From: Anisodus tanguticus
Taxonomy: Eukaryota > Streptophyta > Magnoliopsida > Solanales > Solanaceae
Direction: 5' to 3'
Length of the DNA stretch: 64,000 nt
Assembly: GCA_034509755.1 (NCBI GenBank)
Contig: CM067555.1
Location: forward strand, 7,758,142 to 7,822,141
Shown in pieces: positions 1-11,662 of this stretch. Below the pieces are notes generated by a model. That model was not told the DNA's origin and did not search any database. It saw only the letters and a program-made list of their open reading frames with translations. The position numbers and the translations under genes were made by a program. Every line of letters starts with the position of its first letter. The first letter of the stretch is position 1.

Positions 1-225
1 AACGTCTCACCACAATCAATTCCAACCTGCTGAGTCTTACCATCACCAACAAGTCGCGCCTTATGTCGAGCAAAGGACCCATCTGAATTCTCCTTATGAG
101 CAAAAATCCACATAGACCTGATAATATTAATACCATATGGACGGGGCACCAACTCCCACGTCTTATTATCAATAAGAGCATTATATTCATCAGTCATAAC
201 AATTTTTCAATTAGGGTCATTTAAT
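1..225 (-). pseudogene. copia A reverse transcriptase, N-terminal fragment
   Basis: Minus-strand translation gives TDEYNALIDNKTWELVPRP followed by ARHKARLVGDGKTQQVGID. These match the opening of the copia reverse transcriptase domain (usual forms W.LV..P, then K.RLVA.G..Q..G.D). A stop codon precedes it, just after DPN. The catalytic part lies beyond the left edge, so only the family can be named. The domain follows integrase, as expected for this element. Confidence 0.75.
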
Positions 226-326
226 GCGGACACAGGATTGCGGGGCAAGGGGGATTTAGAGACACCAGAATGTAAATTAAAATGTCTTTTAGGTGTAAAA
301 ATACCCGCCGACTACGAGTGACCGGT

Positions 327-1295
327 CTATGACTCGAGGAAGAATTGATGGAATTTTGGGAATTTTCGGGCTCGGGATGGTGGCCGGCGGGCGGTGGGCT
401 CGCGCGGCCCAAAACGGTAAAAATTGGACTCAGATTCTGGAGCAGTTCCAGAATTGGGCTGGGCATGCCCATTTGCTGGAACTGTTCCAGTGGCTGGATT
501 CTGTGAGTGTGGCGGTACTGTTGGTCCAGCGGGCAGTGGGCCCGCTGGAGGATTTTGGGTACGGGAGATGTCCGAAAAATTCCGAATAATATACGGGGAT
601 ACTTGGTCATCCAAAAAATTATATGACTTAGGTTCGGGAGTATGAACTTTCGTAAATGGGAATTGAGTTTCATCAAAAATGACATGGCGATTGATTATGA
701 TTTTCTTGGAGGATAAATCAAAACACTTATAACCACGATGATTTGACGGATAACCCAAAAACACACACAGGGTAGACCGCGCCTGAAGTTTGTTAATTGT
801 GGTGGATGGGAATAACGGATAACACAAGGACCCAAAAATCCGAAGATGAGAATAAGACGGGTTCTTATTATATAGTATTTTTAGGGGGGAGGAATATGTC
901 AGACCTTTAGAAGGAATTATGTTAAGAAGATATGTGGCCATTTGTAGAGCATGATGCCAAAAATATGGAGGTATGGAGGCATGTATTAGGAGAGTTCGGA
1001 CAATGTTATTTATGGAATGAATTTTGCGTTCGGCTTTCCCATTTTGTGAAGATGTATGAGGACATGAAAAATGAAAATTTATCCCATTAGTAGCACAAAA
1101 TTCCCGAAACTCCCTATTGTCATACTCTTTCCAATTATCACACTGAATATTTTTTATTTCTCTTTCGAATTGAGTACGTATGAACGCTCTAAATTTGATG
1201 AAGACGGAAAACACTTGTGATTTATTCGCAATTGGAAACGTCCACAAAAATCTAGAATAATCATCTAAAAAGAGAACATAATATCGATGACCCAT
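327..1295 (-). pseudogene. copia A integrase core and C-terminal region
   Basis: A 322-codon open frame. Residues 1-20 (YYVLFLDDYSRFLWTFPI) carry the first catalytic Asp region of a copia integrase. The second Asp lies near residue 52 in IQCDNWKEY (family form SDNG.E), and the catalytic Glu in HTSSQNGKAERKIHSINN. FLGYPSNHRGYKCFD is the usual post-core copia motif. The tail from about residue 225 is rich in Pro, Ala and Gly. This Met is internal: the preceding residues of the same domain are encoded upstream in another frame, so a frameshift near 1300-1318 separates it from the rest of the polyprotein. It would act in the retroelement particle to insert cDNA. The large open frame suggests moderate age. 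Confidence 0.85.
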
Positions 1296-1601
1296 TGAAC
1301 TAAGAACAGGAGATGTCTATAAGTCGCTATGAATAATGTCAAATGGCATAGACGTATGAGAATTGGAGTCTACAAATGGCAACTTAACAATTTTTCCTAA
1401 TGAACAAGACTGACAAATTGGAGTACGACTCGTACCCTTACAAGAAATAAAGATATTTTTATCTAAAGTGATAAAATAGAAGATCCCGGATGACCCAGAC
1501 GAGCATGCTACATGGAAGGAGAGATGGCTGCAAAAGTTGACGGCAAGGCTGGACTTGATGGACTGAAACCGGGCATGATAGGATACAGATCCCCCCTACT
1601 A

Positions 1602-2207
1602 TCACACCTCATGAGATGACTCCCCGTCTTGAAATCCTTCACGAGAGAAACCGAAAGGATCAAACTCAACGAAAGAATTGTCATTTGTGAACTTTTGGAC
1701 AGACACTAAATTTTTAATCAATTTAGGAGCATGTAAAATATTTTTCAAGAGGAGTGGTGGATTGGGGGGGAGACAACGTTTTCTGACCATACCCTAGAAT
1801 TGGAATAGAACTGCCATTACCAACAATTATCCCTCGAGGGGTGCTCAAATTGGAATAAGATGAGAGAGTACCTGATTCGGAAGTCATGTGAGTAGTGGCC
1901 CCGGTGTCCATGTACCAATTTGGGTCCGGTTGAGTCAACCCCAACGTGTGCATCGCGGCCTCGATATCAGTCTGAGTGGGGCCTGCTGCATGATGGGCTT
2001 GCGGAGTACGGGGCCCAAGGACTCCATTCCGTGATCTTTCGGGCCGTAGGTGCTTTGGAGGTCTTCTTGTTGGGCCCCGCGGCCGATGGGCCGCCAGCGC
2101 CGGGCGCCGGGCACCGGATCGTTGGCTGCCCACCGGCCGCCGGAAGCTCGCGCATCGGTCGCTTGTGGATGGTACGGGTTCCATTGCCATTGGCCCCACT
2201 GCGGGGC
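1602..2207 (-). pseudogene. copia A protease region
   Basis: The minus strand encodes WYMDTGATTHMTS (about 1880-1920), the copia aspartic protease active site (D-T-G-A) with its usual flanks. It is followed by GIIVGNGSSIPILGYG and, in another frame, LLLKNILHAPKLIKNLVSVQ, which is the conserved end of the protease leading to the GAG-pre-integrase zinc region. At least one frameshift lies between these parts (about 1770-1790). It sits between gag and integrase, in the expected order. Confidence 0.8.
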
Positions 2208-2542
2208 CTATGGCGGTGGTGGGCCACTGTACCCTGACTGGGACCCACCGCCTGTTTGTTGACCACCTGCACCGCCGCGTTTGCCCCCGCAATTTTTGTT
2301 ATTATTTTTGCGATTATTCTTGCCGCCACCATTATTATGGTTTTGGCCCGAATTATTCACAAAACCTGAAGAACTAGTGGAGGACGCCACCATGACAACT
2401 GGGCTTGCTCCGGTAGCCGCCTTTTTAGCCAAACCTGCTTCTTCCAACGTAAGCATGGAGCGGGCTTGATGAAAGTCTGAAAGAGGGTTGCTTTGGCGAA
2501 GGAGAGTTCCAACACCATTATAGGCCTCCGAAAGACCGTCAA
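2208..2542 (-). pseudogene. copia A gag, C-terminal half
   Basis: The minus strand encodes QLVDGLSEAYNGVGTLLRQ followed by ARSMLTLEEAGLAKK, the second half of the copia gag (UBN2/retrotran_gag) domain. After it comes a low-complexity tail rich in Asn, Gly and Gln. The N-terminal half is 4.6 kb away at 7141-7622. The join is exact once the solo LTR and one copy of its 5-bp duplication are removed. No intact CCHC knuckle is obvious in the tail. Confidence 0.82.
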
Positions 2543-2547
2543 CCAAC
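2543..2547. repeat. target site duplication, left copy (ccaac)
   Basis: Direct 5-bp repeat matching 7136-7140. Removing one copy plus the insert restores the gag reading frame around the residues L-Q-L-V-D. Confidence 0.85.
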
Positions 2548-5500
2548 TGTCGCGCCGTATTTTGACTTGCTCGAGGTCAAAGCGGAGCACGGCGTATTGC
2601 GTGATTCCTGGGTAAAAAGGGTTGAGGAGTCGCCACCTAATTATTTTTAGGGTGAATTAGGACACCTAAATATTAACTAAATGCTGCAATGTAAACTCCA
2701 ATTTTAAGGTCTGCGAAACTATTGAGATTCTAGGTAAGGGTTCTTTATTATCCAAAAGGGAAGGGGTTAGGCATCCTTTAAGATCCGCTAACTTGCGATT
2801 GTCCGGTCAAACTCAGGTTAATATTATACTAAGAAAAATACATGTTTAAAGTATGAAGTTAAAAAGATGTTTGCAAATAATTAATGAAAGAGATGCGTTT
2901 TGTACATAAATGCATTGGCATGGTATAAAAGAAAAATACATGTAAAGTTTGAAAAAATATGCATTTGTGACAATAATAAGAAGAAAAACAAATTATTTAT
3001 AATGCCAAAGAAACATTTTTTTTGTTGGAAATCATTGAGTTGCAAAAAATGCAAAAAGGATAAACTTTGTATAATTAATAATGCGAATAAAGATGACCAA
3101 AGTGGTTTTTGAAAATCATTGAATATGCACGACAAGCCTAAAAATAAATAAACTAGCAGAGGGTTTCTATGTTTGAATTAACCGGGCCTATAAATAAACA
3201 AGCTAGCGACGGGTCTTAACTACCTTACTAATTATTCTAAATACCCTAACAATCACACAAGCATTAAAATAATTATTACATGCCCAAGAATAGAAATGAC
3301 GAAATTAAAGAATAATAATAAAAGAGGAACTAAGGCGGATGACGATATCATCTAGCCCTATTTGTTTGGAAATCCCGAGGCCGGAGAATGCAAGGAATGT
3401 GGGTGCGAATCTTCGTTTGACAATAGCCATGATGAGTCTCATAACGAGACTCTTCGTTGCTCCCGGTACATTTCATGTAAATGAAAGAAAAGAAAAGGAT
3501 TAGTGACGGAATATGAGAATATATACAAAAAAGTGTAAAATGAATAATTCATGACAAGTAGTATATTGTCGGGCCTCGACCCAACTGGTTAGGTTCAGAT
3601 GCGCAGGTATAGGAGGATAGGCCCATCACACACATCTTTCGAATTTTAAAAGGGAGGAAAGGAAGGCAAGCCCAATATACACATTATTCTAATCCCCTTA
3701 ATTTCCAACAAATATACAAGCCCGCATTTAGCATATTTAGCCATATAAAGGACTGATATACATGAAATATTCTGAAATATGCATGATATACTTGGGGCAT
3801 TTCATTTCTAAAACTCAATGGATGCGGGGAAGGAAAGACCAAGGTAATTTCGGATCACAAAACGAAAGTAGAACCCATGAAAGACACCTCAGGGTACGAA
3901 ACAGTTGGTAAACTAAGCAAGATGGAGAAAAAGTCCAAGCATAAATAGGGAGACATACACATGAACCTCACTTGCAATTTATACATATAATCAAGTAGAT
4001 CAAACACATGGGCATGCTTAATCCTAAATTTGAATGGACAGGTCCGAATAGAATGTTCCAAAAAAAAGAAGCTTATAGGGATGAACACATACATTAAGCT
4101 AACTAGCTTGCTTCAAAAATCCTTTAATTCAGATACATATTTAAAACGAGACATGTTTAATTACTATGTGTTCGAGAAAAAATAGCAAAACAAGAAACCA
4201 GTTTATGCATTATCCTCCCATAAAGAAATAGGCACAGGAAAGAATACAACATGCTTAACTTCTCCTCATTCATACTAGATCATTTTTAGGACAGAGCAGA
4301 TGCACATGAATATCTCGAAGCTGGAAGCAAGCAAACATGCATCCTAATGGGAAATCTATATGCACCATTCAATAAGAGGATGCGATCTTTGGATTTCTAG
4401 AAAGCATCTGCCTATACTATGTTCCAAAACCATTTATCCAAATTATGCTCTATGCATATATACCTATATGATCATGGTGCAGATCGATAGATGAAATAAA
4501 AGGTCTTAAAATTAGCATAACATGGTTGGTTCTATCAAAACAATGAGGCTAGCACATGAGCCATTTAATGAATCAATACACATGATATATCACAAGAGTA
4601 AGATGAGGGAGTATTATATGTTGTCATGGGTGTCTTTTACACTTAGGCAAGTAAAAGGGAGATACATAGAGTCATTTCAAGAAGATATAGTTAACCAGTC
4701 ATAGTATCTTAACTACTTAGACCGAGAATTAGATTATGTAGAGTCCTAATCATGTTTCATTTTTTGCGAGCGAGAAATGACATTGAGGTCAAGGCATGGG
4801 AATAGATGATAGTTAGGTCTAAGGCGGTGCAACTAACACGACAAAAGAACATACATAAACAAAACAAAGTGTCATATCATAGCATACGAGAGAATCACAT
4901 GGCTAAAACATCGGTAGAAATCCGAGGTAGAGATTGATAACTATCACAACATTGTCATGTGTCAATTCCCTGATTTTTAGAAACAATGTTGATACCCACA
5001 ACAAGTTCACAATAACACGGGTACTAGACTAGCGAGTTTACACGGCTTAGCAGGCATATATATAACTCGGACGATTGAATCATGCTATCCCTTAATACCG
5101 GAACATATATTCACGGCTATATTGGGCAATGAGACCCCTAAATTCACACATATTGGACTAACACATTCGTAAGTAAACAACATTGAACATCAACTTAAGA
5201 AACAACCTACCTATAACAAATACGGGATTTGGAGAAAATATGCTTAACATAAGAAGGCTAACAAGATTCACGCCGACTTTTATTTTAAACAAGTGCCTTG
5301 CTAAGGTATTTGGCACAATATTTCAATAATCGGACAATACATGTCAATCACAGGCCATGGAACATAATTGCAAAGTAGCCCATATATTATTAAACTAATA
5401 TTAAATTATCCTAACAGTCCACCCCTAGTTAAACAAATGACATTTTGGCTTTATTCTAGCTCAAAGTAATCTGTACATGACCTAACTAATCCCCTAAACC

Positions 5501-6971
5501 ATTTTACCTATATAATCATACTAACGAGTTACTATAACAAACATCAAACAATGATCAATATCAATTAAAATAGGCTAATCGGTCATACTACACATAATAA
5601 TATATTACATAATAAAAGCTGAAAATTAATAGAGGAATGGGATTACGACCTTCTCCGGTAAAGCGAACCGAGGCGTACTTTCGAATCGTCGAGTCCGCTC
5701 GGAGAAGTTGTATTTATGCGATTAAAAAGAAGAATAAAGCTTAGTATTTTGGGGCTTTGTCGAGCCGAAACGAGAGTAAAAAAAAGGATTTTTGAGAATC
5801 GAAAGCTGTTCGAGAGAGGGGTTTTTTCGCCTATATTTGGCTCGAGCAAGCCTAAGAAAAATGGTGAATTTTTAGTTTGATTTTCTGGAGAACCGAGAGT
5901 TTTTCCGTCCAAAAAGGGCCTCCTCTCGAATGGACTCCACATGCCAATATTTATAGGACGAACTTAGGGATTTCTAGGGCTTTTGGGCGGGGTTTTTAGC
6001 TTCAAATTTTGAAATGGGTCAACGAAATCCTTCAAAAATCCGGACGTTGATGGCCTTGCAGGCTTCACGTGATTCATAGCACGAAAATGGAGCAACACCC
6101 TCTGTTCCATGGTTGACAAAGCTTGTAGCTTTGTCTAGAAGAGGAAATGAGAGCTGCCGCTCGATTTTTGGGGAAGGGTGAGGGTTCGGCGGTGTCGGGG
6201 GGTAGCGTGGTGGCGGTGGTGGGGTAGGGGTGTAGGGTGTGTGCGGCGATGTTGGGGGGGTCTGGGTGTGCGGCGATTTGAAGGGTTAGGGGTTAGGGTT
6301 TTATTTTTTTTATTTTTGGGGTTATGTTTGGTTTGGGGGAAATAAAAGGGTTGTGGTGATGGGTCGGTTTTAGGGGTTGGGCCAGCCGAGTGGGCTTGGG
6401 TTGGATGATTTGTTTTGGGTGAGGGGAACAAATGGGGGAGTTGGTTAAAATAAAAGAAGGGGGAGTTTGGGCTGTTGCGGGTGGGCCGAAAATAAAGAGG
6501 GGGAAATGGGAATTTAATTGGTTTGGGTTTTGGTTGTAAGGGAAATAAAAAGGGAATGGGTTTGGGGTATTGTTAGGGAGTGGCCGATTGGGCCTCGGAT
6601 GTGGGCTATGGGAATTGGGGGAAATAAAGGGGAAGGGAATAAGGGGAATGGGTTTGGGCTTGTGAATTTTGTTTGGGTAGAATTGTTTTGGGTTGGAAAA
6701 ATGAAAATGGGTTATGGATTAAAAATATAAAAGGGGTTTAATATTAAAAATATTATTTTGTTTTGTAAAAGATGTGAATTTTTTAAAATAACATAACGAT
6801 GTGATAATAATAAAATATAATATTTGCGAAATGTTTAATGCTTAATAAAAAATGAAAATGCGATGCAATTTTGCGAGACTAAAATAACATAGAATTTTCG
6901 GATAAAACTTATGATTATGATAAAAATGCAAATGATAGTAAATGCGAATAATAATAATAATAATAATAAGA

Positions 6972-7041
<70 letters not shown>

Positions 7042-7135
7042 GTATGCATATAGATTAAAATTGTTTTGAGGTGTTAAAAAATATTTAAAAATTGCAAATA
7101 AATTGAAAAAGACGGGACAAAATTGGGTGTCAACA
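2548..7135 (-). mobile_element. 4.59-kb solo LTR nested in copia A gag
   Basis: The insert has LTR termini: on the minus strand it starts TGTTGACACCC and ends GGCGCGACA. It is flanked by the direct 5-bp duplication ccaac (2543-2547 and 7136-7140). No gag or pol frame is visible inside, so it reads as a solo LTR left by LTR-LTR recombination. The size is exceptional and fits the very long LTRs of Tat/Ogre-type gypsy elements. A TGGCGACTCC string near 2625, resembling the Arg-tRNA primer site of that group, lies just inside one end. The group is inferred, the structure is seen. Short internal open frames have no recognisable products. Confidence 0.82.
6974..7037. repeat. (AT)n microsatellite
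   Basis: About 32 uninterrupted AT units inside the solo LTR, next to an AAT-rich run (6946-6968). Likely length-polymorphic. Confidence 0.97.
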
Positions 7136-7140
7136 CCAAC
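7136..7140. repeat. target site duplication, right copy (ccaac)
   Basis: Partner of 2543-2547. Confidence 0.85.
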
Positions 7141-7622
7141 TGTAGAACTAGACGATTATTTGTTATTGGGGCGCCAACATTCCGGAGTTGATCCGCCAAC
7201 TCCTTTAGTTTCTTGCAATATGCAGAAACGTTCGGAAATTCATCCATTCGAACGAGAGAGAATTCCTGCTCGAGTGTGACGACACGAGAATGTTGGTTGT
7301 CTTGGAATATGTCACGCAATCTATTCCATGCAGCCATAGCCGTGGTATCCGGCTCAATTATCGTCTGTAGAAGGTCCACCGAAATAGTGGCGTATATCCA
7401 CCGAAGAACGGTAGCATCAAGTGTAATCCATAACTCAGGGTCCTCCGCAGGAAGGGGTCTAGCGGGAGGAATAATGTGATGAAGAACTTGATAAGATATA
7501 GCGTGAATTTTAAACAACTCCGCCCACGTTGCATATTGAACGTTTTCCATTTCAAGGACAATAGGGACACTAAGCTTGATATTGGAAACCGTGAGGGCAG
7601 GGTGAAAATTGTTCTTAGACAT
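7141..7622 (-). pseudogene. copia A gag, N-terminal half
   Basis: Starts at an ATG (7622) with MSKNNFHPALTVSNIKLSVP, followed by YATWAELFKIHAISYQVLHH, the YxxW signature of copia gag N-termini. It continues through TMAAWNRLRDIFQDNQHSR and LADQLRNVGAPITNNRLVLQ, all typical UBN2/retrotran_gag blocks. The frame then runs into the solo LTR at 7135. This half would form the capsid part of the retroelement particle. The start is chosen because it follows a short leader downstream of the primer site, about 150 bp away. Confidence 0.87.
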
Positions 7623-7774
7623 ATTGATAAGAACAAAGAAGGAGGGGAAATTTAAGAGAGGTTTTTGAGAGCGGAAGACAAATTTTGGAAGAGAAACCCG
7701 AGGGGGGAAGGGGAGGGTGTCTCGGCCAAGGGTCCAAAAAATTTAGGGAGAGAAATTTTTTTGTAAAACCTAGT

Positions 7775-7786
7775 CTCTTGATACCA
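7775..7786 (-). other. primer-binding site of copia A
   Basis: Minus-strand TGGTATCAAGAG, matching the 3' end of initiator Met-tRNA as in many plant copia elements. It directly abuts the LTR end at 7787. Confidence 0.8.
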
Positions 7787-7939
7787 TGAAACAAATAACC
7801 CCCTTGATTATTTTCATTGATTGAATAGCTATATATACAAGTTACATATTTCCATAATAGGAAAATCCTTTTCCTATTCTACTTCTAAATCCTTATTCTA
7901 CCATAATTCTAACTATACAATTATGGTAGGTGTATAACA
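7787..7939 (-). mobile_element. 5' LTR of copia A (outer edge tentative)
   Basis: Its inner end, TTTGTTTCA on the minus strand, lies next to the primer site. The outer end is placed at TGTTATACACC because of the TG terminus, giving about 153 bp. A TATA-like TGTATATATAGC lies at about 7830-7841. The partner LTR is outside the window, so the outer edge cannot be confirmed. Confidence 0.55.
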
Positions 7940-8374
7940 CTAATTAAGGTAACCTTTACACTACAATATACTCCAAATATATATACCATATATACAATAT
8001 TGTTTTGTAATTAATCTGGCCGAGAATGGGCTGAGCCCACTGCTGGGCATTGCATTAATCTGGCTGGGTGAGCCCATTCTTTGAATCGGCCAAGAATGGG
8101 CTCCCACATTTGTTGGGGTGCACTGCTTGGCCGGTGGCCAGAGCTGCCGCAGATTGCTTTAGTCCATCAATATATATGTGATATACACTGCTGTATATTC
8201 AGTGTATATCACATGTATATTGCTTTGTTTAACAACTAGTATAATCACCTACCTACAATCCTATACATGTATTGAAAAAAAGAAAACATATGTCGTAAGG
8301 TAGAGGTATAATCGCCTGCCTACACTACTTTATATATAGAAAAGAAAAGAACAAGCATTTTTATAGCTTTTAAT
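7940..8374. other. AT-rich spacer with a hairpin
   Basis: No coding potential seen. A GC-richer stretch (8018-8160) repeats the phrase gaatgggct with ggccaagaatggg and ggccgagaatggg variants. A perfect 15-bp inverted repeat sits at 8176-8214. Confidence 0.6.
8176..8214. repeat. perfect 15-bp hairpin
   Basis: ATGTGATATACACTG (8176-8190), a 9-base loop, then its exact reverse complement (8200-8214). It may be a remnant of a fold-back element. No terminator or RNA-gene context is seen. Confidence 0.75.
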
Positions 8375-9926
8375 GATAAAATATCACGATCCAAATCACA
8401 CCATGAAAATGCTTTATAAGATTTTTTTTGAATTAAATATGGATGATATAAAATATCACGATCCAAATCACGGGGTCGTGGTGGGCACCTACACTATCCC
8501 TTGGTAGATGAATCAATTCCAAAAAACCATTTAAAAAATCATAATAGTTCAACAATGCAGAAGATAATTAAAAATACATAATATAACAATGCTCCTCTAA
8601 ACATTTACATCATTTAACCAATTACAACTTTACCCCCCAAAACCTGGTCTGACTCGTACATGAACTCTAAGATACAAAGCAAGGAGAGAATTAACGACTC
8701 CGCCCTGAATGAATAGGGGCAGTTTGACTAAATGAAGATCAAGGCTACCGAGAATAAATGGTCTTCCTTAATCTTTATGTCCTTCAAGCTGCAACCTAAA
8801 TAGATCGAATACATGTATCTACGTAAACGATGCACCAAGCGTAGCATGAGTACACAACGTACCCCCGTATGCATCATAGGCCGACAACAACGGAAGCTAC
8901 TTAACAGATATAAACATCAAGTTGACTCTTAGATAGGTCTTATTCTAAGCAGTTCAAATGACCACATAAGTCACCTTGTTCACAATAAAGTTCATGAATA
9001 ATATAAATCACATATTCACATAAGGGTCAATCACAGCCAAATACACTTCAATTCATGTAGCACACAAAGTTTTTAGTATTAATACTCACCGATCTAACAC
9101 TCTGTCTAAGTCATAAACATATTATCCCACATACCACAAATAACACATCCAATAGACAAAATGACACTTTGATACACATCATCTTTTAAGAATACCTTCC
9201 AAGAATATTATACCTAAGTCGGCGTACCACATTAGCTTTTTTATTAACATTATCCTTTAGACTTAGTTACGACTCTATGCGTTTACGGGCATGACACATA
9301 TTAGTTCATTACCGTCCTCATCATAAACCAGTAGGTGTCTACGTCTTACACCCTTCGATTAAGGGTGAAAGTTTGCATACACATAGCATACAAGTCAACA
9401 ATTACCACAACAACATCTCAAACATATCTTTTCTAAACACTTTACTGAATACCACTATCAATCTCTAACAAACACACATGCACACATAGTTCCCTTGATC
9501 TAGATGATAGCTCCGACAAGTATGCATTTTTTACCATAATAACAGTTTGACATCGAATACTTAGACTCATAAGTTGTAAGTCATACGACCAAATTCACAT
9601 AGAATAAGCCTAATCATGAAAACCAATCCAAACTTTAGTTAATTAGGATCAATCCAATCATCAAATTATTTAGTTAATTATAATAAATGTATCTAATACC
9701 CAAGTTCAAGTGGCAATCAATATTTTTCTTCCAAATTATATTACTAATAAATAACCAATCAATGTATAAATGTATGCCCTAATGATGATATACTAAATAC
9801 ACAATTCAACTAACCCTTAATGGCATGTACCTTTCACAGGCAAGCCGATAAGTATTTTTTTCTTACCAAGAGACACTAAGATCATAAGAGTCTAGCATTA
9901 TTCATGGGAATCCGACAAAATACATA
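8375..9926 (-). mobile_element. degraded gypsy-type LTR sequence
   Basis: Contains ATCACGATCCAAATCAC (second copy at about 8455-8471) followed by ggggtcgtggtgggcacc, the terminal phrase of a common plant gypsy LTR type. It also has the downstream phrase aaacctggtctgactcgtac. No open frame of note. The right edge is where homology to the next element's LTR begins. It could be an older LTR recombined with that element. About 9776-9860 shares short phrases (ctaacccttaatgg, ggcaagccgataag) with 16607-16720, so the two may be related LTRs. Confidence 0.5.
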
Positions 9927-11647
9927 CCCGTCGTGCCCCTAAATACAAACAGAATTCTAAAAGAGGTTCGGTACCAAAATGACAAAGCTCGGATCAAAGG
10001 AGCTTTCCAACTCGCCGAGTAGGAACCTAGGCACGAGGTTCACCAAAGCGATAACATGTACTGCGGGCATGAAACGCGGCCCCGAGGAAAGGGGGTCGAC
10101 GAAATAATGTACCGAGTATGTAAAACATGAAGCCGTAAAAAAGATCATAAGTAGCCAACAGAAACATGAGATCAATATAAAAATCAGGATCCAAATCCAA
10201 CTGTGCCATAAACCATAAAAGTCAGTTGTGCCTTATAAACATAAGAGTCAAGTCAGGAAAACATGTATGCCTGTCCATATACATATATATACATGTAACG
10301 TAACCCGGCCCACTAATGCGGGACTCGGTGGAATCATATCATAACCCGGCCCATGCTGGGACTCGGTAAAGTCATATCTCATCTATGGATCCATCCTACG
10401 TAACCCGGCCCTCTAGTGAGGGTCTCGGTGAACAATGCAAGGTTGTGCATGTATCATAACCCGGCCCGGGACTCGGTGAGGTGAAGTAGTAACACTTAGC
10501 ACGAGTAGATATCATGAGTGCTATGCAAGTAAAAATTATCATTTGACTCTCAATAAAATCATTAGAATAATGTCATAATAAACTCTTTGCTGAAAAATCA
10601 TAGGCACTTCTCATAACAATCCTCTTTAGGAATTAAACTATATAAGAATTAAGTACGTCCGCCGTACTTTCATTAAAGCATGCCAAAAGAAAGAAGTAAG
10701 GGTTTCACATACCTCTTAGACGAATTAATCAACTCAATATTAGAGTACGCCTCATTTTAGAACTTCAACCCTGTTGTCGAATTTATCTAAGTTCCGTGGT
10801 TCCCTGTAAGCTATTAAGAACAAGGAAGGTTACCTCATTAAACACATCGACGAGAATCGTTGGGAAACCTTTTTGCTCGACACAGCTTCTGACAAACAGA
10901 AACAGACCCCCAAATCATTTTGCGCCAGAATCCGATTGTATTCGAGGTTTCTTATTTAGCTTAAGAGTTTCTAGGCTTGTTTTCGCCTTTGATTCTACTG
11001 GAATCAAAGCCTAGAATACCAAGAATTCTCCCTCGTTTTGGTTATATGGAAGCTCCCGAAAATCTCCCATTTTTGATCGAAAATTTTAGAAAACCCATCA
11101 ACTGAGCTTGCTCCTGTTGCTAGAAATGAATTTGATGGAGGAATTTGGTAGAGATGAAGAGAGCATACTGTAGGATCGATGGTTGAAGAGATGGAAGTGA
11201 AGAAATGGAGAAGAGAAAGCCCTTATGGGCTGATATCGGTCGGTCGATTTGGGGCTTGGTCACCCCCAAATCGTTTATAAAATCCCACTTACCAAATCCC
11301 ACTATAAATTGTCCCCTTCCTAATTAATTAATCCCACAATTAATTAATTATACACACAATTAAATTTCCGGTCTCCAATTATTTAAATCCCGACGATTAC
11401 TAAAATTCTCATATGTCAATATCATACTTCTCGTAATAAAATACCAGTCTATACTCTCTTCGGGGATACACAATTATTTAAACTCCGCCGTCACACTTAC
11501 TAAATCCCAAAATTATTTCGGGATCACGCCCTTTTATATACTAATCCTCTTATTAATATACACAAGTACAACGAAAATTTTCCCTGGTCCGGGTCTACTT
11601 ACCTACGTTACGAGTTCAACCGCTATCCGAAAATACGGGGCGTTACA
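9927..11647 (-). mobile_element. 3' LTR of the LARD-like element, truncated
   Basis: Near-identical to 16954-19023 over its length. It starts on the minus strand with TGTAACGCCCCG directly after the polypurine tract. It lacks a 332-bp stretch present in the partner (17845-18176) and a short 14-bp duplication near 18565. The outermost about 390 bp of the LTR are missing or replaced at 9926. Confidence 0.85.
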
Positions 11648-11660
11648 TCCTTCCCCCCTT
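11648..11660 (-). other. polypurine tract
   Basis: Minus strand AAGGGGGGAAGGA immediately before the LTR start TGTAACG; primes plus-strand DNA synthesis in LTR elements. Confidence 0.85.
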
Positions 11661-11662
11661 AG

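Larger units (their letters stand above)
1..7939 (-). mobile_element. Ty1/copia retrotransposon A, partial, interrupted
   Basis: Reading leftward from 7939 the parts appear in copia order: short LTR, primer-binding site complementary to initiator Met-tRNA, gag, protease, integrase and the start of reverse transcriptase, which runs off the left edge. Integrase before reverse transcriptase is diagnostic of copia and not gypsy. The gag is split by a solo LTR at 2548-7135. Stops and frameshifts occur in protease, before integrase and in reverse transcriptase, so the copy is dead. The 3' LTR lies outside the window. Confidence 0.9.

Noticed and set aside
1920..2332. Plus-strand and extra minus-strand frames over the copia A gag tail
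   Set aside because: Shadows of the gag/protease coding region, caused by its high G+C content.
6135..6730. Frames of about 100 and 70 codons in the G-rich part of the solo LTR
   Set aside because: Low-complexity (Pro/Thr/His or Gly/Trp/Val) with no domain; inside an LTR.
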